Shown here in pieces: positions 1-7,885 of a stretch of DNA of 37,424 bases (its first letter is position 1; every line of letters starts with the position of its first letter). Position numbers and translations under genes: made by a program. The notes beneath the pieces are model-generated. The model did not search any database, had not been told where the DNA came from, and worked only from the letters and a program-made list of their open reading frames with translations. The DNA comes from Sedimentisphaerales bacterium (GTDB lineage Bacteria; Planctomycetota; Phycisphaerae; Sedimentisphaerales; SM23-30), in NCBI GenBank assembly GCA_016934515.1, contig JAFGSR010000218.1, positions 1 to 37,424 of the forward strand, read 5' to 3'.

Positions 1-400
1 CAGGTTTGCCACAACCGAAAGAAGAAAAATGCAAAAAGTACGATGAAAGTGATTGACAGGCTCCGGTTCATAGGATTACACGGATTTCATAAGATGCTAA
101 AAACCTGCAAGATATTTTACCATGAAGGGCATGAAGAGAAATCCTGAATTCCAGGGTCCCGGGTTCAGGGTTCAGGGTAAATGACGAATGACGACACCGA
201 GCGGAGCGGAGAGGCCGGCACGGAAAATCAAAACAAATCTGGATGCCCGCTTCCGCGGGCATGACAAGTCGTTACGGTGGTTGATATGATATCGGCCACC
301 CCCAAGAGCACTTGGCGTTGCCACCGGCCGCAATAGCTGAGTCATTTGCTCAGAAGGAATGGCGGGGACGGCCCGCTCTATGGCAGATAAATAATTTTGT
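1..400. other. Gene-free left margin with repeat fragments
   Basis: I see no convincing gene here. The frames that stay open are short and have no ribosome binding site or recognisable protein. The stretch holds AT-rich sequence, a doubled GGTTCAGG-type motif near 165-178 and a strong hairpin at 243-262. It lies downstream of the S41 peptidase gene. The short perfect repeats CTGAG/CTCAG (about 338-354) and CCAAG/CTTGG (about 303-316) are too weak to call a terminator. Confidence 0.6.
243..262. repeat. 8-bp perfect hairpin of a dispersed repeat family
   Basis: The arms ATGCCCGC and GCGGGCAT are perfectly complementary around a 4-nt loop (TTCC). The flank GGGCATGACAAG is the reverse complement of sequence around 29914-29925, where TGTCATGCCC opens another palindrome. 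The two loci therefore look like members of one dispersed palindromic family, in opposite orientations. There is no T-tract, so a terminator role is not indicated. Confidence 0.6.
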
Positions 401-2983
401 TTAGTTCTCCAGCAGGGCGGGACCGACGAGTTCTCCGCGGTGTTGGTTTTCGGAATCGAGGGACTGGGCGATGAGGTTGGCATTGAGGCAGAGCCAGGCT
501 AGTTTGAGCTGGGTGTCGGTTTCCATGAGTTCTTTTGCGGTGTAGAATTTTCTATGGTTCAGTTCGGAGTCTTCCTCGGTGTTGGATTCTTCGGTTTCAT
601 TGTAATCCTGGTCATCAGGAGAAGCAGAGTTTTCGGGATCGAGGTTTTGGCCGTTGCTGTGGAGGATGCCGGCCTGGCGTTTGGCGGTGAGCCAGTCGAG
701 ATTTTGTTGTCCGGTGAGTTCGAGGGTAAGGTTGGGCTCGACGCCGTAATCTTTGCTGAGTTTGTCTTTGGGGTCGCGGTGCACGCGGCGGCCGCTGGGG
801 AGGTAGTAATAGGCGACGGTCATTTTGAGTTGGGCGAGGGTGGGCCGGAGGTTGTGGATTTCCTGGACGCTTCCTTTGCCGAAGGTTCGAGTGCCGATGA
901 TGAGGGCCCGGTGGTGGTCTTTGAGGGCGCCAGAGACAATTTCGGAGGCGCTGGCGGAGTTGGAATTGACCAGGACGATCAGGGGAAGTTTTTCGTCGAG
1001 GGTGTTTTCGGGTCGGGCGTAATCGGCTTTTTCGTTGATACCGCCGCGGTTGCGGGTGCTGACGATGACGCCCTGGGAGATGAAGGTGTCAACCATCTGG
1101 ATGGCAGCGCTGAGGAACCCGCCGCTGTTGTTGCGGAGGTCGAGAACGAGGGAGGTCATGTTTTGCGATTTTAATTTGCGGAGAGTTTCGCGGAGGCTGA
1201 GGGCGGTTTCGCCGTAGAAGTTGGTGACCTGGACGTAAGCGATGCCCTGGTCTTTGTCGAGGAAGTACTGCCACCGGCCGGACGGATCGCGGTAGAGGCC
1301 CTTGATGGTGTGGACGACGATGCGTTGGCGGGTGATGGTGAAGTCTTTTGGTTTTTTGAAGCTGTCGCGGTCGATGGTGAGGGTGACGTCGGTGCCGGAT
1401 TTACCGGTGATTAACTGGACGGCCATTTCGAGGGTGATGTTGGTGGTGCTTTTACCGTCAACGGCGATGATTTTGTCACCGGCATCAAGTCCGGCTTTTT
1501 CGGCGGGAGAGCCTTCGAGTAGCGAGTTGACGGTGAGGAAGCCTTCGGGTTTGGTGATTTCGACGCCGATGCCGGAGAATTCGCCGGTCATGTCTTTGTT
1601 GAAGGTTTGTACGTCTCCGGGCCAGATGACGTAAGAATAGCCATCAAGTGCAGCGAAAGAACCTTCGGCGAAATCGGCGGTGATGACCTCCAGGGGCAGT
1701 TGCAAAGTTTGCTGGTTGATGTCCTGGACCTGTCGGAGCAGGCCGAGCAGGTGAGAAAAACCAAGTTCGTCTTGCGGCGTGGAGTCAAGCTGATTGTGTA
1801 GTTCGGCGAGCTTTTTGAGGTAGGATTCTGTAATTTGTTGGTCCTGCATCTGAGTGAAAGTTTGGGAAAGTTTTCCGGTTTCGGCAAGCAAGGTGCAATA
1901 TTCCAGCGCTTTATTGGCCATTTCGCGGAAGTCCGGTTGATCTACGTAATTGTCCACGATTCTGCGTAAGGCAGCGGAATAAATGGTGTAGGAGACGCCG
2001 TCGCGCCTTTTTTGCCAGGGAATGGCTTCCTGGTTGGGATCGGGGACGTACATGTCAGAGATGATGGCCTGGCGGACGAGGCGGGAGCCAGTCTGGTCGT
2101 AATTGTCGGATTGTTTATCGAGCAGGGCGAGAGGGCGATAGACGCGGGCGTAGGCATCGAGCCATTTTTCCTGATCGATGTATTCATGGGCGATCTGCAG
2201 GGCCTGGGAGAAAATCAGGTCGCGGGTTTCGTTGTTGACGGTGGGTTTGATGTTCATGCGGTCGGCAAGAAAGGAAGAGGAGCCGTACTGGCTGAGGGAG
2301 TCAAGCCAAGCCTGTTGGACCTGATCTTTTAGTTCGGTTTCGGCTTCGGTTTTTTCCTTGCTGTCGAATTCGATGGTTTGGCTGGCCTGGAGCATGGTTT
2401 GACGCCAGTTGGCGGTGTCGATGGCTTTTTGCATGTTTTGGAGGTATTCGTCGTAAGCCTGCTGAGAAGCCTGGAAGGACTGATCGGTTAACTGTTGGTT
2501 CTGGGTGAGTAGGTTGCGGAGTTTTTGGGCGAAGAGCTGTGCGGATTCGTTGTTTTGGAGTTGGTCGATGATCTGTTGGGCCTGGTCGAAATGTCCGTGA
2601 GCGATGGCTTGAGCGGCAGAAATTAATTGCTGATGGGCTTGTGTGGGGTCAGTTGGGGCGGCGTTTTCGGTTGGAGCGGCGTTTTCGGTTGGGGTGGTGT
2701 TTTCGTTGACAGAGGGATCAGGTTGAGCAGTGATTTCGAGGGGAGTGGAATCTGTTTGTTGGATAGCTGTCAGGGAAGTGGAAGATGCTTGTTGAGTCAG
2801 TTGGGTGGTTTGAGTGATTTGGGGGAGGGAAGGATTGATGGATTTGTTTTTTTCGGGCGGGACAGAAACAGCGGTGAGTTGGTTAGAAAAGAGGAGTGCC
2901 CCGGCGGCGGCAATGAGGATTAGCAGGATTAAGAGGGCGGACCATCTGTCTAAATTGGTATTTATAAGTGCTTGATTTTTCAT
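401..2983 (-). CDS. S41 family C-terminal processing peptidase (CtpA/Prc-like) with PDZ domain
   Basis: A serine/lysine-dyad protease that would act outside the cytoplasmic membrane on C termini of envelope proteins. I start it at the ATG at 2983, which has AAAGGT about nine bases upstream; the frame stays open to 3019. From that start (860 residues), a membrane anchor lies at about residues 14-32, a Gln/Thr/Pro-rich linker follows, and then a long helical region. The PDZ domain is at about 470-540 (GSPAEKAGLDAGDKI). The S41 core follows with DLRNNSGG, the catalytic Ser678 in NSASASEIV and Lys703 in TFGKGS, 25 residues apart as in the family. It is about twice the length of CtpA and nearer the size of Prc. 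The acidic Glu/Asp/Asn-rich tail after residue 780 is unusual. The substrate is unknown. Confidence 0.9.
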   Translation of the reverse strand: MKNQALINTNLDRWSALLILLILIAAAGALLFSNQLTAVSVPPEKNKSINPSLPQITQTTQLTQQASSTSLTAIQQTDSTPLEITAQPDPSVNENTTPTENAAPTENAAPTDPTQAHQQLISAAQAIAHGHFDQAQQIIDQLQNNESAQLFAQKLRNLLTQNQQLTDQSFQASQQAYDEYLQNMQKAIDTANWRQTMLQASQTIEFDSKEKTEAETELKDQVQQAWLDSLSQYGSSSFLADRMNIKPTVNNETRDLIFSQALQIAHEYIDQEKWLDAYARVYRPLALLDKQSDNYDQTGSRLVRQAIISDMYVPDPNQEAIPWQKRRDGVSYTIYSAALRRIVDNYVDQPDFREMANKALEYCTLLAETGKLSQTFTQMQDQQITESYLKKLAELHNQLDSTPQDELGFSHLLGLLRQVQDINQQTLQLPLEVITADFAEGSFAALDGYSYVIWPGDVQTFNKDMTGEFSGIGVEITKPEGFLTVNSLLEGSPAEKAGLDAGDKIIAVDGKSTTNITLEMAVQLITGKSGTDVTLTIDRDSFKKPKDFTITRQRIVVHTIKGLYRDPSGRWQYFLDKDQGIAYVQVTNFYGETALSLRETLRKLKSQNMTSLVLDLRNNSGGFLSAAIQMVDTFISQGVIVSTRNRGGINEKADYARPENTLDEKLPLIVLVNSNSASASEIVSGALKDHHRALIIGTRTFGKGSVQEIHNLRPTLAQLKMTVAYYYLPSGRRVHRDPKDKLSKDYGVEPNLTLELTGQQNLDWLTAKRQAGILHSNGQNLDPENSASPDDQDYNETEESNTEEDSELNHRKFYTAKELMETDTQLKLAWLCLNANLIAQSLDSENQHRGELVGPALLEN

Positions 2984-3067
2984 GTATTTATGACCTTTGG
3001 GGGCGGGTGATCCCGACAATAATACAACTGTAAAAGTTGCTTAATTTTAGTTTCGCTACTGCACTGT

Positions 3068-3076
3068 ATTATAGCA
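3068..3076 (-). promoter_or_regulatory. Extended -10 promoter for the S41 peptidase gene
   Basis: On the minus strand this reads TGCTATAAT, a perfect extended -10 element (TGn plus TATAAT). No good -35 lies 17 bases upstream, which suits the extended type. The predicted start of transcription is about 75-80 bases ahead of the ATG at 2983. Confidence 0.5.
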
Positions 3077-3267
3077 ATCCAGCTGAGATAGTCTCGAAAA
3101 ATCTAATTCGTGGGGAGGGTATGTTGCCGGTGGATGTCGAGGGGATGTCTGGGTGGTTGGATTGGGAAGGTTGGTATGTTTTGTGTGGGGGTGACGTATT
3201 GACTCATCGGTTAGCGAGGCAATTGTTTAGCGGGTCATGGGGACTAATTTTGTTGGTGCAGTCTTGA

Positions 3268-4758
3268 TTAGAACTCCTGGAGGAGTACATCGGCGGTACC
3301 GGTGAAGATTCGTCGGCCGCTGCGGATCAGGTCGATGCCGTCGGCAGCGCTGATAGCGTAAGTTTCGCCGGGCAAGTTGGTGCTGGCGATGTCGCCGCGG
3401 ACGATTATGCGATTTATTCGAGCAGTACCGATGTCTCCGGCGGTGGGTTCGTCGTCACCGTCGCCGTAGAATGGTCCCCGGGGGCTGACTCCGGCAGCGA
3501 TGCTGGAATCGATCATGTCGCGTCCGATCGTGATTTTTTCGATGGTAACGTTTCCCCATTCGAAATCGTCACCGCCGCCGGTGCTTTCGAGGGTGAAGTT
3601 TGCGCCGATGTCGATACCACCCAAGATGAGAGAGCCGTTAAGTTCCTCGCCGATGCGAATGGTGCCGATGCCGTTGAGGGCGGAGATGAGGGCGTCGTCC
3701 ATATCCTGACGGATGGACAAGTTTTCGAGAGTGCCGCTGACACGGAGGGTCAAGCCCTGGGAGTCATCGGCCTGAAGTTGGCTGAGGTCGTCGGTGACAC
3801 CGATTTGAGTGTTATTGAGGTCGTCGCGGACGAGCAGGTTGTCCAAGGCGCTGCAAAGGAGGGTGGAATTGCGAAGGTCGGCGAAGATGGTTGCTTTGCG
3901 CAGTGTTTGCCCGATGGTGATGTTGGTGTTATTGACGCTGTTTTTGGCAATGAAAATTCTCAGGTTGTTGTCCAGGTCGATGGTGCTGTTACTGATGACG
4001 CCGTCAACCATGAATTTGGTTACGTCGTCGGTGGCTTGAACAGTGCTGTTGACGAGGGCACCATTGATGTCGATGACTTTCAGTGTTCCATCAACGCTAA
4101 TAGTGGAACCGGCGGTGAGATCCTGGCAGAGAATGAATTTATTGAGGTTGCCGTCGATGTCGATGGAACTGTTGCTGATGTTTGAGGTTTCGTCGCGGCG
4201 TTGACCGACCTGAATGGTGTTGACGGGGCCATCGATGTCAAGGGTGGAATCCAGGATGGAGCCGGAGATGTTAATCTGTTTGACCGGTCCGTTGATGTCG
4301 AAGAAATCGCTGCTGTCTGCGATGTTGCCGAGGCTTTGGGCCTGGAGTTTACCGATTCGGGCGGCTTGGAGTCCGCCGAGATCTCCCTGAACCAGAAGCT
4401 GACCCAGGGAATCGAGTCCGGCGTCAACCTTGGCGACGTCAACCTGACCGTTGCCGTCTGGGGCATCAACGGTGATGGTCAGTTTTGAGGCCATGGTCGT
4501 TCCGGAGAGGGTGAGGTTTGCCAGACTGGGATCGACGATAGTTCCGGGCCCGGCGAGCAGAATTTTGTAACCATCCCCGTCGGCATCGACGCCAACGGCG
4601 ACAGTGGAGAGCAGGCGGCGTGGTTCGAGTGTTTCGAGGTTAAGGAAAGTGGATTTTTTATACTGAGAATGACGCCGGTTTTGTGATTTTCGGTTCAGTG
4701 TGAAAGCTGATCGGAAAAATTTTTTATTATCAGTTAAGTTTTTTTTTCGGTTGATCAT
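3268..4758 (-). CDS. LEPR-XLL-type secreted surface protein with beta-solenoid-like repeats
   Basis: Not a known enzyme. A basic leader of about 45 residues ends in the motif LETLEPRRLLS, the LEPR-XLL signal found on planctomycete exported proteins. After it come roughly 20-residue repeats rich in Asn, Ser, Thr, Ile and Asp, of the form NSTIDLDNNL or NSSIDIDGNL. These suggest a right-handed beta-solenoid (inference). I choose the ATG at 4758 because AAGGGAG lies nine bases upstream; the upstream frame to 4809 has no ribosome binding site. The product is then 496 residues. The C-terminal part contains GRDMIDSSIAAG and RIIVRGDIAST, degenerate copies of the same repeat. It lies between the S1 gene and the S41 peptidase, on the same strand. 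The 284 bases after its stop hold only the peptidase promoter. The role is probably structural or adhesive at the cell surface. Confidence 0.75.
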   Translation of the reverse strand: MINRKKNLTDNKKFFRSAFTLNRKSQNRRHSQYKKSTFLNLETLEPRRLLSTVAVGVDADGDGYKILLAGPGTIVDPSLANLTLSGTTMASKLTITVDAPDGNGQVDVAKVDAGLDSLGQLLVQGDLGGLQAARIGKLQAQSLGNIADSSDFFDINGPVKQINISGSILDSTLDIDGPVNTIQVGQRRDETSNISNSSIDIDGNLNKFILCQDLTAGSTISVDGTLKVIDINGALVNSTVQATDDVTKFMVDGVISNSTIDLDNNLRIFIAKNSVNNTNITIGQTLRKATIFADLRNSTLLCSALDNLLVRDDLNNTQIGVTDDLSQLQADDSQGLTLRVSGTLENLSIRQDMDDALISALNGIGTIRIGEELNGSLILGGIDIGANFTLESTGGGDDFEWGNVTIEKITIGRDMIDSSIAAGVSPRGPFYGDGDDEPTAGDIGTARINRIIVRGDIASTNLPGETYAISAADGIDLIRSGRRIFTGTADVLLQEF

Positions 4759-4862
4759 GTTCAGAGGCTCCCTTCTGCGCGCAAAAACGCACTGTTCTGT
4801 GTCTATCATCGACAGAAGGAGGTGTTTTGCTCCACCAATATGGGAAAGGAATTAGAAGTGCC

Positions 4863-6806
4863 CTAAAGTTTTAAGCCGAGTCCTCCGGCGGCATCGTTGC
4901 CGTGGTCCCAGGACAAACCGCCACGGTGGGGACGGTCTTTGGATTTTTTGGAATCGACGAAAGAATCGGTAGCGGGCGATTGTTCCGGAGGGGCATGGTC
5001 TTCGGCGGCGGTTAAGCCCTTCAGAGAGAGGGAAATTTTCTGGTTTTCGGTGTCCACGTTGAGAACGCGAACCTGGATTTCATCGCCGACGCTGACAACG
5101 TCGCCGGGTTTGCCAATGTGTTTATCAGACATTTGTGAGATGTGAACCAGGCCGTCGATACCCTCTTCGAGATTGACGAACGCGCCAAAATCGGTGAGCT
5201 TGACGACTTTGCCAGTGAAAGTTTCGTTGACCTGATATTTCTGACCAATGTTACTCCAGGGATTGGTCTGGAGTTGTTTCATGCTGAGCGACAATCGGCG
5301 TTTGTTGGTGTCGAGGGTTAAGACTTCGACTTCGACCATCATACCTTTGCTGACGACGTCCCGGGGATGGTGGATTCTGCCGGCCCAACTCATTTCGCTG
5401 ATGGGAATGAGCCCCTCAATGCCGGGTTCCAGTTGAGCGAAAGCGCCAAAGTCCATCAGGCTGACGATCTGGGCCTGGCAGCGAGTGCCGGGTGGATAGT
5501 TGAGTTCGACGGAGGTCCAGGGGTCGCCGCCGGCTTTTTTCAGGCTGAGGGAGATGCGTTGTTTATCCGGGTCGAGAGCAATGATAACGACGTCGATTTC
5601 CTGGCCGGTCTGGAGAATTTCGCTGGGGTCTTTGACACGGGCCCAACTCATTTCGCTGACATGTAGCAGACCGTCCACGCCGCCGAGATCGATGAAGGCG
5701 CCGAAATCGGTTAATCTACTGACGACGCCGTGTCGAGTCTGGCCTTTTTCCATTTCCTGCCAGAGCAGCTCTTTTTGTTTCCGACGTTCTTTGGCGAGGA
5801 TGTTGCGCCGGCTGAGAACGATATTTTTGTCGCCGCGTTCGACTTCAACAACTTCGCAGGTGAAGAGTTCGCCGATAAGGGTGTCGAGGTTTTCGATCCT
5901 TTGGAAACTGATCTGAGAGGCAGGCATGAAGGCTTTGAGACCTTTGATATCCATTTCCAATCCGCCTTTGTTGGAACCGGTTACGCGGGCTTCAACAAGG
6001 ACGCCTTTTTTGAGATTTCGGCGAAGCAGTTGTTGTTCGGCGGTTTTTTTGGAGAGCATAACCAAGCCGTCTTTTTTATCGTAACCGACAATGGCGACGT
6101 TCATCGTGGAACCAATTTCGACCTGTTCGTCGGGAGCAAGTTCGTTGCGGGGCAGGAGTGCCTGGCTTTTGCCGCCCAGGTCGATGAAGATGTCGTCGCC
6201 ACTGATGCCGACAACTTTGCCTCGGATGACACCGGGAGGTGGATCAGATTCATCGACGGCCGGTCCGCTGGAAGCAGCGGTGGCGGCGGAATCATCCATT
6301 GCGTAAATGTCCATGATGCTGGCGTCGCCAAGGGCAGCTTCAATTTCCCGTTCCAGATCGGGATCCAGTTCAGGGCCGGGAAGGGGAGGTGCTGAAGGGT
6401 GAGGTTTCGAAGGCTGTGGTGCGGAAGGCTTAGGTGCGGAAGGCTGTGGTGTCGAAGGCTGAGGTGTCGAAGGCTGAGGTGAGGAAGGCTGAGGTGAGGA
6501 AGGTTGTGGTGCGGAAGTCTGAGGTGTGGGCGATTGGGCGGGTTGAATTGCGGCGGGGTGAACGTCGGGGGCGTGTTCGATTATTGAAGGGCCGTCGGAA
6601 TTGGCGGGCTTATTATCGGGAGATGCGAAAGAGCTATCTATTGAACCTGAACCTACAGAATCTGTAGCTGCGGAATCGGCAGGAACAAACTGTGCTGGTT
6701 GGGGGGGATTAATGTTTTCGCGGTTATCAAAAGGTTTGTTGTTTTCGCCAACCGGCAGAATGTTCTGTTCGTCGCCGGTACGATCTTGAGGGGTGTGTTC
6801 GTTCAT
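4863..6806 (-). CDS. rpsA: 30S ribosomal protein S1-type RNA-binding protein, five S1 domains
   Basis: Binds mRNA during translation initiation, or a close relative of the protein that does. Five OB-fold S1 motifs are visible at about residues 191-253, 266-334, 354-423, 439-509 and 526-596. The last three carry the classic pattern LTDFGAFVNLEEGIDGLVHISQMS. Six domains is the E. coli number. In place of an ordinary N terminus there is a disordered extension of about 190 residues. It includes a proline/glutamine/serine five-residue repeat (SSPQP, STPQP, SAPKP) at about 92-143. The C-terminal tail is charged and glycine-rich. The ribosome binding site is weak (GAGAAC), as is usual for S1 genes. 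A good promoter lies at 6886-6914. Domain number and order support S1 rather than Rnb or Tex proteins, which also carry S1 motifs. Confidence 0.88.
   Translation of the reverse strand: MNEHTPQDRTGDEQNILPVGENNKPFDNRENINPPQPAQFVPADSAATDSVGSGSIDSSFASPDNKPANSDGPSIIEHAPDVHPAAIQPAQSPTPQTSAPQPSSPQPSSPQPSTPQPSTPQPSAPKPSAPQPSKPHPSAPPLPGPELDPDLEREIEAALGDASIMDIYAMDDSAATAASSGPAVDESDPPPGVIRGKVVGISGDDIFIDLGGKSQALLPRNELAPDEQVEIGSTMNVAIVGYDKKDGLVMLSKKTAEQQLLRRNLKKGVLVEARVTGSNKGGLEMDIKGLKAFMPASQISFQRIENLDTLIGELFTCEVVEVERGDKNIVLSRRNILAKERRKQKELLWQEMEKGQTRHGVVSRLTDFGAFIDLGGVDGLLHVSEMSWARVKDPSEILQTGQEIDVVIIALDPDKQRISLSLKKAGGDPWTSVELNYPPGTRCQAQIVSLMDFGAFAQLEPGIEGLIPISEMSWAGRIHHPRDVVSKGMMVEVEVLTLDTNKRRLSLSMKQLQTNPWSNIGQKYQVNETFTGKVVKLTDFGAFVNLEEGIDGLVHISQMSDKHIGKPGDVVSVGDEIQVRVLNVDTENQKISLSLKGLTAAEDHAPPEQSPATDSFVDSKKSKDRPHRGGLSWDHGNDAAGGLGLKL
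6392..6530 (-). repeat. 15-bp tandem repeat inside the S1 gene (Pro-Gln-Pro-Ser repeats)
   Basis: The plus strand repeats a 15-base unit of the type GAAGGCTGAGGTGNG about eight to nine times. It encodes the five-residue Ser-x-Pro-Gln-Pro unit on the minus strand. The unit length is a multiple of three, so copy-number changes keep the frame. Adjacent copies are nearly identical, which suggests recent slippage. Confidence 0.75.
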
Positions 6807-6885
6807 ATTTTATGTTCTCGTGAATACTTCCTTTTCTTCAGGTTAATGTCAGCATGGTTAAAAACTGCAAAAATACAAAGGATTA

Positions 6886-6914
6886 ATACTAACCACATGA
6901 GTTTAATTTGTCCA
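6886..6914 (-). promoter_or_regulatory. Sigma-70-type promoter for the S1 gene
   Basis: On the minus strand TGGACA is followed after exactly 17 bases by TAGTAT. The elements match five and four of six consensus positions. It would start transcription about 70 bases ahead of the S1 ATG at 6806. Confidence 0.45.
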
Positions 6915-6941
6915 GAGGCAATCTAAAACCGAATTCGAATT

Positions 6942-7628
6942 TCAAAACAGTGAGGTAAAAGGTGATATTTCATGTTGTTTGCGAATTTTGGTAACGAGCT
7001 GGTGTGCCAATCTGGCGGGTTCGGGAAGTCGATATTTTCGGCAACAGGATAAGGTGATTTTAACGGCGTCAACGAGGGTGATGCGATGGCCGATGGAGAT
7101 GAATAGGCAATTGACGTTATAGCGGCTGCGGAGGACTTTTCCGATAATCTCTGGGCCATCCATTAAACGGCATGAGGCCCCTTTTTGAGGGGCTGGTTCA
7201 CGGTAAGTGCCGAGGAGTCTGCTCTTGGCACAGCCGATGGTGGGCCAATCCAGCTCAACGCCAACGTGGCAAGCAAGTCCGAAACGGCGAGGATGGGCGA
7301 GGCCCTGGCCGTCAACGAGCAGGACATCGGGTTTTATAGGCAGTTTTTGGGCGGCGGCGATAACAACGGGAGCTTCGCGGAAGGACAAAAAGCCTGGTAT
7401 GTAGGGTATGGTGACCTTTTGAATTGCCTGGGTTATGGAGAGAATCTCCAATTTTGGCAGGGAAAGGGCCACTACAGCGGCCATGGAGAAGTTTCCGTCG
7501 GAACTAAAGGCGACATCAGCACCGGCGACGACACGGATGGGGTGATTGATGGGTTCCGGACGGACTTTTTTTGCCCAGGCTTGCTGTTGGCGGGTGAGTT
7601 CGGATAAATTTGTGCCCTGGAGTTTCAT
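6942..7628 (-). CDS. nfi: Endonuclease V (deoxyinosine 3' endonuclease)
   Basis: Cuts DNA at the second phosphodiester bond 3' of deoxyinosine and starts repair of deaminated adenine. The family metal ligands are visible, numbering from the upstream Met at 7640: Asp42 in GADVAF, Glu89 in SFREAP and Asp110 in LLVDGQGLAHPRRFGLA, the signature stretch of the family. The family's C-terminal ISIGHRITLVDAV segment is present. Two start codons are possible, ATG at 7640 and ATG at 7628. Neither has a strong ribosome binding site. I prefer 7628 (228 residues, a normal length), which has GAGA eight bases upstream. It is followed on the same strand by the S1 gene after a 135-base gap containing that gene's own promoter, so it is probably transcribed separately. 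Confidence 0.93.
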   Translation of the reverse strand: MKLQGTNLSELTRQQQAWAKKVRPEPINHPIRVVAGADVAFSSDGNFSMAAVVALSLPKLEILSITQAIQKVTIPYIPGFLSFREAPVVIAAAQKLPIKPDVLLVDGQGLAHPRRFGLACHVGVELDWPTIGCAKSRLLGTYREPAPQKGASCRLMDGPEIIGKVLRSRYNVNCLFISIGHRITLVDAVKITLSCCRKYRLPEPARLAHQLVTKIRKQHEISPFTSLF

Positions 7629-7799
7629 GGAAAATCTCATGTAAACTGTTTAACTGCAATGCTTTAATGCTATCTAAAGCCCTGTGCGCAGACAAATCAG
7701 TGAATTTTTTGTTAAATCCTCGGTAAATGGTACTCAAACAAAGATGTTTTTCGCATTGTGACGTATGAAAATCAACGCAAATCCTTTGAAAAACGGCGC

Positions 7800-7827
7800 T
7801 TGACAATCAAAGGAAGATTGCTAAACT
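7800..7827 (+). promoter_or_regulatory. Sigma-70-type promoter for the LamG protein gene
   Basis: TTGACA at 7800-7805 is a perfect -35. TAAACT follows after 16 bases at 7822-7827 and matches four of six -10 positions. The start of the downstream gene is 58 bases further on. The gap between the divergent nfi and LamG genes (7629-7885) holds nothing else I recognise. Confidence 0.5.
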
Positions 7828-7885
7828 ACCAATTCTGTAAAATTATTGGCTCTATGTCCGGCTTTTATTAGGAATCGGTGCAAGA

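Noticed and set aside
3037..3267. Plus-strand 76-codon frame between the peptidase and LEPR genes
   Set aside because: No ribosome binding site or recognisable sequence. It overlaps the extended -10 promoter on the other strand.
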